DNA from: Sceloporus undulatus
Taxonomy: Eukaryota; Chordata; Lepidosauria; Squamata; Phrynosomatidae
DNA length: 64,000 bases
Direction of reading: 5' to 3'
Assembly (NCBI RefSeq): GCF_019175285.1
Contig: NC_056523.1
Coordinates: forward strand, 298,400,945-298,464,944
The notes beneath the pieces are model-generated. The model was not told the origin of the DNA and did no database searches. It worked only from the letters and a program-made list of their open reading frames with translations. Below, in pieces: positions 57,235-64,000 of the stretch; the stretch's first letter is position 1; each line of letters opens with the position of its first letter. The position numbers and the translations under genes were made by a program.

Positions 57235-57598
57235 GCCCTCTCCAAATGAGCCCTTTGTGGCGTGTCCATGACGTGCTAGGGTTGCCTCGGGCAGTGCGTG
57301 CACACGCCCCACAACCCTAGCATGTTGTGCACGCACTGCCATTACGCAGTGCCTTACACATGGCACACGTAACCGTTACGTCGCAGCTGCGCACCTTGCA
57401 TACGGAGCTGCGAAGCTGTGAAGCTGCAATGTATATGCGCCGTCTTTGGTGCTTTGAGGTGCAGCAAAAAGGAGCTGCTTTTTCCAGCTCCTTTTCTGCT
57501 GCATGGCTGTGTCGCGCAATTTGTATGCTGCAGCGCAGCTGTGCAGCAGAGAGAGGCGCTGAAGAGGCACCTCTTCTGGGCGGTCTGTACCCCGCCCT
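57235..57598. mobile_element. multi-hairpin GC-rich MITE, copy C
   Basis: The right end GGGCGGTCTGTACCCCGCCCT is clear; the left end (AGGCCCTCTCCAAATG) pairs poorly with it. Inside: GTGCTAGGGTTG/CAACCCTAGCA; GGCAGTGCGTGCACA/TGTGCACGCACTGCC; AAAAGGAGCTG/CAGCTCCTTTT; GCTGCATGGCTG-type stem; and AGGCGC/GCACCT-type stems. It lies at the 5' break of the Bov-B and just upstream of the CR1. Confidence 0.75.
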
Positions 57599-57599
57599 A

Positions 57600-59332
57600 G
57601 TTTCTAGACTTGATTTCAAGAAGCTATAAAAAGGAGGGAAGCATGCTGCAGTTACAACACTGTTGAGTCAGTGTGTTCATTATAACAACCAAAAGGCATT
57701 GTCAATCTGTACCCATAGTTAGGAAAAAGTCAACATAGGTTTCAGAGAAACAAGTCAGCCAGACAAATCTAATCTCTATTTTTGATAAAATTACCAGCTT
57801 GGTAGATGGAGGGTATGCTGTGGATATAGTATATTTTGATTTCAGTAAGGCCTTTGACAGGATTCCCCATGACATTCTTGAAAAACAAGCTTTAAAAATT
57901 TGGGCTAAACAAAGTAACTGTTACATGGATTTGTAATTGGCTGGCTGGCCGAACCCAAAGGGTGCTCAACAATGGTGGGATACAGACCACCCGAAAAGGG
58001 TGGTCTCCCGCCGCCCTGGTCTGCTGCATGAGGGAGCTGCAGTGGACAAACCGTGCTGCTCCCTCGCGCAGCAAAAAGAACCCGCAAAAAGTGGGTTCTT
58101 TCTGCAGCGTGGTTGTGACGCCGCAAGGCGCCAATAGTGCACTTGCAGCGTCACAAGGGTGCTGAGATGTGCGGATGCTAGGCGTCTGTCACGTCAAAAT
58201 GGCGGCAACCATATGTACAGGGTGCTGCCATTTTGATGCCCTCGTCATGTGCAAGGGGTGAGGGGTGTCTGAAAGCACCGCCCCTTGCACGTCATGACGG
58301 CGCCCCATAGGGCCCATCTAGCCAGCGCCAATGGCTCCTTTTGATCCTGGAGAGAAGTGACCAGTGGGGTCCCACAGGGCTCTATCCTGGGCCCAGTGCT
58401 ATTCAACATCTTTATTAGTGACTTGGATGACAGAATTGGGGGCATACTTATCAAATTTGCAGTTGACACCAAATTAGGAGGAGTAGCTAATACCCCAGAG
58501 GACAGGATCAAAATTCAAAATGACCCTAATAGATTAGAAAGCTGGGCCAAAGCTAACAAAATGAATTTCAACAGGGAGAAATGTAAGGTACTGCACTTAG
58601 GGAGGAAAAATGAAATGCACAGATATAGGATGGGGGACACCTGGCTGAATGAAAGTACTTGTGAAAGGGATCTAGGAGTCCAAGTAAACCACAAATTGAA
58701 CATGAGTCAACAGTGTGATGTGGCAGCTAACAAGGCCAGTGTAATTTTAGGCTGCATCAATAGAAGTTTAGTGTCTAGATCAAGGGAAGTAATAGTGCCA
58801 CTCTATTCTGCTGTGGTCAGGCCCCATATTGTGTCCAGTTCTGGCCACCACAATTTAAAAAGGGCATTGAGAAACTGGAGTGTGTCCAAAGGAGGGCAAC
58901 TAAAATGGTGAAGGGTCTGGAAACCATGCCCTATGAGGAATGCCTTAGGGAGCTGGGTATGTTGAGCCTGGAGAAGAGAACGTTAAGAGGTGATATGATA
59001 ACCCTGTTTAAATACTTAAAGGGATGTCATATTGAGGAGGGAGCCAGCTTGTTTGCTGCTGCTCCAGATACTAGAATGCCAAACAATGGATGCAAAATGA
59101 AGGAAAAGAGATTCCACCTCAACATTAGGAGAAACTTCCTGATATTAAGGGCTGTTCAACAGTGGAACAAACTCCCTCAGAGTGTAGTGGAGTCTCCTTC
59201 CTTGGAGGTCTTTAAACAGAGGCTGGATGGCCATCTGTCAGGGACACTTTGATTGAGATTTCCTGCATGGCAGAATGGGGTTGGACTGGATGGCCCTTGA
59301 GGTCTCTTCCAACTCTATGATTCTATGATTTT
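57600..59332 (+). mobile_element. CR1 LINE, plus strand, 3' 1.4 kb plus a DNA-element insertion
   Basis: Reverse-transcriptase coding sequence is readable: AVDIVYFDFSKAFDRIPHDI at about 57820-57880, then GVPQGSILGPVLFNIFISDL at about 58363-58425. The catalytic box reads FAVDTKLGG where an active CR1 has FADDT, so a catalytic Asp is missing. The C-terminal part runs 58905-59252 (SLEVFKQRLDGHLSG at the end). The 3' end is CTCTATGATTCTATGATT. The element is 5'-truncated near 57600 and interrupted at 57976-58326. Few frame breaks, so it is the youngest LINE of the window, but inactive. Confidence 0.93.
57976..58326. mobile_element. multi-hairpin GC-rich MITE, copy D, inside a CR1
   Basis: The host CR1 sequence fixes the limits: it reads ...CTCAACAATGG before and ...CCAATGGCTCC after the insert, giving a probable 8-bp duplication (AACAATGG / GCCAATGG). 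The stem order is the same as copy A: AGACCACCC/GGGTGGTCT; GAGGGAGC/GCTCCCTC; AGAACCC/GGGTTCT; GTGACGC/GCGTCAC; ATGCTAGGCGT; AAAATGGC/GCCATTTT; and a long stem with GCAAGGGG/CCCCTTGC. No coding capacity. Confidence 0.85.
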
Positions 59333-59384
59333 TAATGATTCCAACTACTAAAAACAAGAAAACACTTTTTAAACGCTATAACAA

Positions 59385-59462
59385 ATTGTTGCTGTGTTCT
59401 GTCAAGTTGTTTCTGACCTTAAGCCAACCTAATATGGGGTTCTGCTGATTGTTTGTGTTTAT
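59385..59462 (-). mobile_element. Bov-B-like SINE tail, minus strand
   Basis: TTGCTGTGTTCTGTCAAGTT, GTTTCTGACCTTAAGCCAAC reads in reverse as the tail of a Bov-B-tailed SINE. Confidence 0.5.
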
Positions 59463-59627
59463 TCTCTGCAGGAGCATCTAAAAACAAGTAAGCTTCTCTT
59501 TCCTTTTGCATGTCTGTTTATTTCTTGATTTGGTGCAGGTATTTCAAACGAAGACCCTGTTTCTTTCACATGTTGGATACAGTGGAGGAATCTGAAGCAG
59601 GCAAGAAACAGAGGGAGTCAGAGACTA

Positions 59628-59832
59628 TGGTCCAAAACTCACTGCAGAAATAATCTATTTTGGGACAGCCTTAACTTCCCTAGCTCAATGCTAGGGAATT
59701 CTGGGAACTGTAGTTTTGTGAGACATTTAGCCTTCTGTGTCAGAGAGCTCTGGTATCATAATACACTACATTTCCCAGGATTCCTTACCACTGAGTCAGG
59801 ACAGTTAAAGCAGTCTCAAAGTTATACCGAGG
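59628..59832. mobile_element. palindromic MITE, same family as 29362
   Basis: TGGTCCAAAACTCACTGCAG at the left, CAGTTAAAGCAGTCTCAAAG near the right, and mirrored CAATGCTAGGGAATTCTGGG and CCCAGGATTCCTTACCACTG. Confidence 0.82.
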
Positions 59833-59854
59833 ATTTGCCATCATGTTGTTGTTG

Positions 59855-60012
59855 TTGATTATGATGATGTTGTGTGCTTCAAGTCATTTCTGTGGTGATC
59901 TTAAAGTGACCCTCTCTCAAGATTTTATATGCAAATTTGTACAGTTTGCCCAAAGTCACCCAGTAGGTTTCCATGGTTGAATCTGCAAAGTTTGCAGTTC
60001 AGTATACTACAA
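59855..60012 (-). mobile_element. Bov-B-tailed SINE, minus strand
   Basis: TTGTGTGCTTCAAGTCATTT, GCCCAAAGTCACCCAGTAGG and TTTCCATGGTTGAATC are the inverse of the SINE body and tail. Decayed. Confidence 0.65.
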
Positions 60013-61597
60013 CTTGCTTCAATTGTATGCTACCTTGCTCAATGATTTTCCATCTTAAATTCAAAAGATAATCTGCATAAGAATATTTTTGGGTGTAGTG
60101 CTCATCTGGACAGGCAGACTATTAACAACTCATTTTCCCCCCTGAAATGATATAGCCTGTATAAAAGCAGTTACCCATTTGTCAATTACAAAATGACAAA
60201 GAAACATTAGTCCTTTATGTTATCTTAATCATATCCCGAAGTCCCCAAAAGCAGAGAATAGAAAAGAAATATTAAACTTATCTACTTCTTTGTCCTTTCT
60301 CTATCAAGCACAGAAAAGTTTTTTCTTCTTCCATTTTATTTTATCTGGTTTCTTTTTATGAATTAAAAAAAAAGATTTTGGTTAGACATTCTTTAGGCGT
60401 AATACCTTCAAAATGAGTTTTCTGCTTCTCAAAGCCTGCAAGAATATTTATCATAATAAATTAAGCAGACTGCCAGATTTTAAGCATTTCCAGTACAAGG
60501 GAGATGGGCTCTGTAGTGATTTCCAAAAGTCCTTCTTGGATGAAGGTTTGTGACTTTACATTTTCAGCCCCAGTAGCCAAGTACAATGGAGGCATGGCTT
60601 ACATGGAGTTGGGCTGCAACCGTTCCTTGATGTTGCTGTTGGCTGCTCCTCCCACTCTTTCTGTGTGCCTTCAAGTCACTTGTTGAGTGTAGGGCTGTAA
60701 TTCTTCACTAATTTGTTCTTGAAGGAAGGAAGGAGTAACTTCAGCCATTTTCTCCCTCTGTGAGAAAGTCTTCAAAATTGCAGAGTATTTGCAGTTTGGG
60801 TTTTTGATTGTTTCAGCATTGAAAATGCTGTTTTCTTTCTTTTTTTTTTTATTTATTAAAAAGATTTTAAAAAAATGCTGTTTTCTGAATGGGGAAATCA
60901 TGTGCAAATTCTGCACAGAACAAGTCCCAAACTGTGAAGATTGTTGACAGTCCCGGAGTCTTGTGAGAATTTCCTAACACTGAAGAAACATGATAGTTTT
61001 AGATATTTTGAATATTATTTAACTATTCTTTACCTATCTTTCTTTCCATTCTTTCCAGATCACTTTTTCTTATGAAGAATAAACACCTCACTCTGGAGCA
61101 TAATCCTGTTATATTTTTGATGGCAAAAAGGAAGCCAAAGATGGCTCCCATCAGTAGGTATACAAAACCCTAGCCAGTGTCTACTCTGGGCTAGGTGCCT
61201 CCAGGTTTTCCCTCCTTGGCCATTGACATCACTGCCTATAGAATTTACAACAGCACATTTTTAAGGATGGTGGTCCCACCCCAGTGTGCATGTGACAGAG
61301 GAAGGGCTGGCATGCTATGATGGTAGTGGTGAGCCCAGGAAGAGTGCTTGTTCAATGGCAGTGCCAGGATGGCATCATTAGGTAGTCTGCCTGATGCTGG
61401 TCCACTGAGACCAGGCCTGCACCATAATTTTAATGCTACTAGACTCATCCCTGACATTGGTGTGTTGGGGGCAAAGGAATCATGGTGGGCAGATTCTTGT
61501 GCACCTGGTGCTCTAGTTAATGCCATTACTGAACAATTGCTATGTTGTTGTTAGTGGGCCATGCAAGGGTCCTGGTGCTGAGCTGACACAATGGTGG
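60013..61597. other. intronic DNA, nothing recognised
   Basis: Unique-looking sequence, AT-rich to 61100 and more GC-balanced at 61190-61560. The latter part could be an unclassified repeat. No exon recognised. Confidence 0.4.
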
Positions 61598-61715
61598 CCA
61601 GAACTTGAGAAAGTTAACTTTGCAGACTACAACTCCCAGAAACCTTCAGCCAATATGGCAAGTGGCTGGCTGGGAAATTCTAGAAGTTGTTGTCCCCAAA
61701 TTAACTTTCACAAGG
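61598..61715. mobile_element. small foldback MITE
   Basis: CTTGAGAAAGTTAACTTTGC, ACTACAACTCCCAGAAACC on the left are mirrored by GGGAAATTCTAGAAGTTGTT and TTAACTTTCACAAGG on the right. Same type as 12176 and 31829. Confidence 0.75.
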
Positions 61716-62021
61716 TCTGGCTGAGGTTTTCTGGTAACACACAATTGCACGATTGCATGTGTTCACATTATTTATTTAGGGGGTTGAATTAAGATGTCTC
61801 TTGAAGTGCAGCATTAACCATCTAATACAATTGGAAACCTTGATAGTATTTAGGAAAATATCCTTAGGAAGTGGTCCTAAGCAACTCAAGTATTTTCTTC
61901 CATTTCTTTTCCAGATTCTCAGTTCTCTGTATACTTGAAATCCCTTCCTGGGGCAAGGTTTCGGCTTTTCCTTTTTTGAGACTGACATAACACTTCCCTT
62001 CTTTTGTCTCCATCATCATCA
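61716..62021. other. intronic DNA, nothing recognised
   Basis: No exon or repeat recognised. Confidence 0.4.
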
Positions 62022-62436
62022 ACCGCCTCTCCCCATACATTCCGCCTCGCACCCTCAGAACATCTGGGCAGCAACTCCTGAAGGTGCCTGGGGCTAGGTT
62101 GGCTGTTACTGCCAGAAGATCCTTTTCCACAGCTGCCCCAGCCCTTTGGAATACGCTGCCCATGGAGCTCCGCTCGTCTACCACCCTGGCCCAATTTAGG
62201 AAGGGTCTCAAAACCTTCCTATTTAATCAGGCATTCCCCGACTAAATATCCTGTGGGCCTCCCTCCTCTCTCGTGGCCGTGAGGTTGGGCTAGGGGTTTT
62301 TTATTGTTTTTAAGGATTGTTGTTTATATGTGTTTTTAATCTGTATGCTGTTTGCACTTCGGTGCATTTTGTAAGCTGCCCTGATCGTTTGGAAGGGCGG
62401 GGTATAAATAAAATTTTTATTATTATTATTTATTAG
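62022..62436 (+). mobile_element. L2 LINE 3' end, plus strand
   Basis: The C-terminal ORF2 (CAGCTGCCCCAGCCCTTTGG, then TTTAGGAAGGGTCTCAAAAC) is followed by the 3' UTR, the stem AGCTGCCCTGATCGTTTGGA with GGGCGGGGTATAAATAAAAT, and (ATT)n. It is the 3' end of the same type of LINE as 1965-4380 but on the other strand. Rather well preserved. Confidence 0.87.
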
Positions 62437-63394
62437 ATTGAATTGGAGCAGGGCCCATTTTGTGGGTGAGGGAACCACATGTTAAAATGCCGAGTACATA
62501 GATCGTAATGTACTAACAACTGTACTTGTTTAGAAATAAAACCCAGCTGCAGTGTAGCCAGTTGAATTTTGTTTCTTTCTGCTCGTGAATTTAGTAGGTT
62601 GCCTGAGGCTTTCTGTCTGTTTGCCCAAGTTCCCCTATACCCCAGTTTTGATATTTTGGTCAACACACTTTTTGTGCACACTCAGCACTGCACAGATGGT
62701 AGAGAGTGCTACAAATTACTTGTAATGGGTTACAGTTTTGCTTACAAGAGTGGAAAGAGGTTACATTCCAAAATAAGAGAAAGAAAAGGCATCATATTAA
62801 TCATTACAAGTGTAACAAGTAACAATTCCTAATTACTTTAAAAAGTGGTTTTAAATGGCATTCTAAGAGGCATTTTGATAGGAATAGCCAGCCTTTATCA
62901 ATCAGAGGGTTTTTTGTGCCAAAAGAGTAGCAGAAATAGACAATGTAATGAGTTAACATTTAAACACTGCAACGAGTTATGACAAGAAATTACTTATTAA
63001 ACACTGTAACATATTATGGGAATGAATTAATTTTTGAAAGAACCATTTCAAAAACTCTGGTTGCCAGATGAAATAAGACTCAGTGATCCTATCTCTGTAA
63101 TGGTTCAATAGAAGGAGGAATTTCAGCGGGTGTTGATTGTTACTGGAATTTAAATTGGCTGCCATTCACAGAGCAGTGATATAGGAGGCCCAGAGTTAGA
63201 TCTAGTTGCTCACTGAGATATCTGACACAATCTGGAGTCATAATCCCTTGCTTTGAGATATTATGTGAAAATCCTGTTTGGGCTAGACCTACTTGCAAGT
63301 AGTCTTGGCAATATGTGGTTTGGGAATGCTCAATTGGGCTGCAAAATGATGAGTTTTTAGATGCCCATCCTTGTTTCTAAGTAATTTTGTTGCT
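62437..63394. other. intronic DNA, nothing recognised
   Basis: AT-rich unique-looking sequence; no exon. Confidence 0.4.
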
Positions 63395-63562
63395 ACTTAC
63401 CTTCACATTGTTTCTGATTTATGGTGACCCTAAGGTGAATTTATCACAGGGTTTTCTTGGCAAGATTTGTTCAGCAAAGGATTGCCTTTGCCTTCCTCTG
63501 AGGCTGCAAGAGTATGTCTTGTCCAGGGTCACTAAGTAGATTTTCGTGGCCAAGCAGGGATC
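63395..63562 (-). mobile_element. Bov-B-tailed SINE, minus strand
   Basis: TGTTTCTGATTTATGGTGAC, AGGGTTTTCTTGGCAAGATT, GCCTTCCTCTGAGGCTGCAA and GTGGCCAAGCAGGGATCCTG are the inverse of the SINE tail and body. It abuts the Penelope fragment. Confidence 0.8.
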
Positions 63563-63571
63563 CTGAAACAG

Positions 63572-64000
63572 AGAGATGGGGTAGCAATGAGAAGCCCTCT
63601 AAGCCCTGTAATAGCAAACTTTTACATGGAACACTTTGAAAAAAGCCCTGGAAACAGCACCGAAAAAGCCCACAACTTGGTTCTGATATGTGGATGACAC
63701 TTTCACCATCTGGAGCCATGGAGAAGAAGGCCTGGCTGTATTCCTGAATCATCTGAACAACATCCATCCCAACATCCAATTCACTATGGAAAAAGAAAAG
63801 GAAGGAACACTGCCATTTTTGGATGTCCTAGTCATCCACAAACCGATCCAACGTTTGGGTCACACAGTATACCGAAAACCCACACATACAGACCGATATC
63901 TGCACAAGAACTCCAACCATCAGCCAAGACAAAAAAGAAGCACAATCAAAACACTGGTAGACCAGACAAAACGCATCTGTGAACCCCACTTCTTGGAAGA
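63572..64000 (+). mobile_element. Penelope-like retroelement, reverse-transcriptase fragment
   Basis: The coding pattern is that of a Penelope-like reverse transcriptase: RSPLSPVIANFYMEHFEKAL near 63585, a YVDDTFTIW catalytic box near 63690, then LPFLDVLV, TVYRKPTHTDRYLH and a C-terminal KTLVDQTKRICEPHFLE near the window edge. The YVDD box and the YRKPTHTDRYL motif are diagnostic. The copy is 5'-truncated, broken in at least one place, and runs off the right edge, so the GIY-YIG domain cannot be checked. A fossil fragment of moderate age. Confidence 0.85.

Noticed and set aside
58357-59252. Two good ORFs (184 and 115 codons) that could look like a host gene
   Set aside because: They are the reverse transcriptase and C-terminus of a CR1 LINE.
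63471-63779. 102-codon minus-strand ORF
   Set aside because: Antisense shadow of a Penelope-like reverse transcriptase and a SINE.
1-64000. CRISPR arrays, bacterial operons, retroviral or LTR elements, rRNA genes
   Set aside because: None seen. The tandem arrays lack spacer structure, and no gag, pol or env pattern or paired long terminal repeats were recognised. Absence by eye is not proof.
39716-64000. Other PDE4D first exons (PDE4D3, D7, D8, D9) or the shared FDVDNG exon
   Set aside because: I looked for their characteristic peptides among the open frames and found none; they presumably lie outside the window.

Overview
The window is vertebrate nuclear DNA, almost certainly from a squamate reptile (lizard or snake); the species cannot be named from sequence alone. 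The evidence is the repeat mix: Bov-B (RTE), CR1, L2 and L1 LINE fragments, tRNA-headed SINEs with Bov-B-like or L2-like tails of the kind known from squamates, a Penelope-like retroelement, and many non-autonomous hAT and Tc1/mariner-type DNA elements. There is no operon-like gene packing. Apart from one exon, every open reading frame is short or lies in a repeat.

The one host gene recognised is PDE4D (cAMP phosphodiesterase 4D), on the + strand. The isoform-specific first coding exon of the long form PDE4D5 lies at 39438-39709. It has a strong start context, an in-frame upstream stop and a clean GT donor, and it ends in a split Cys codon as expected for joining to the shared PDE4D exons, which lie beyond the right edge. 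About 450 bp upstream (38985-39437) is the likely leader and promoter-proximal region. Everything else reads as 5' flank or intron of this very large gene.

Layout. 1-9 kb: AT-rich intron with a 2.4-kb L2 LINE on the minus strand and several small DNA elements. 9.3-10.5 kb: a CR1 tail split by a young GC-rich hAT element. 11-23 kb: intron with a Bov-B tail, a multi-hairpin element, Penelope terminal sequence and a minisatellite-headed, L2-tailed element that runs into a 10-N gap. 23-36 kb: two more young hAT copies, foldback MITEs and a young TA-flanked mariner-type MITE. 37-39.7 kb: a multi-hairpin element, an L1 3' end, then the PDE4D5 promoter and exon. 40-50 kb: fairly plain intron with L2 pieces, SINEs and two striking palindromes (44.05 and 45.8 kb). 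50-60 kb: dense nested repeats, including a minisatellite array, a CR1 inside a SINE, a Bov-B, and a CR1 carrying a multi-hairpin insertion. 60-64 kb: intron, an L2 tail, and a Penelope reverse-transcriptase fragment running off the edge.

The most unusual material is repeat architecture. (1) A family of GC-rich, 350-450-bp elements is built from a run of short hairpins; order and pairing are kept between copies while stem sequences differ. (2) Three loci have a tandem minisatellite fused directly to an L2-like tail. (3) Three hAT elements have perfect 8-bp target duplications but largely different interiors. All calls were made by eye without database searches, so repeat boundaries are approximate unless a target duplication fixes them.
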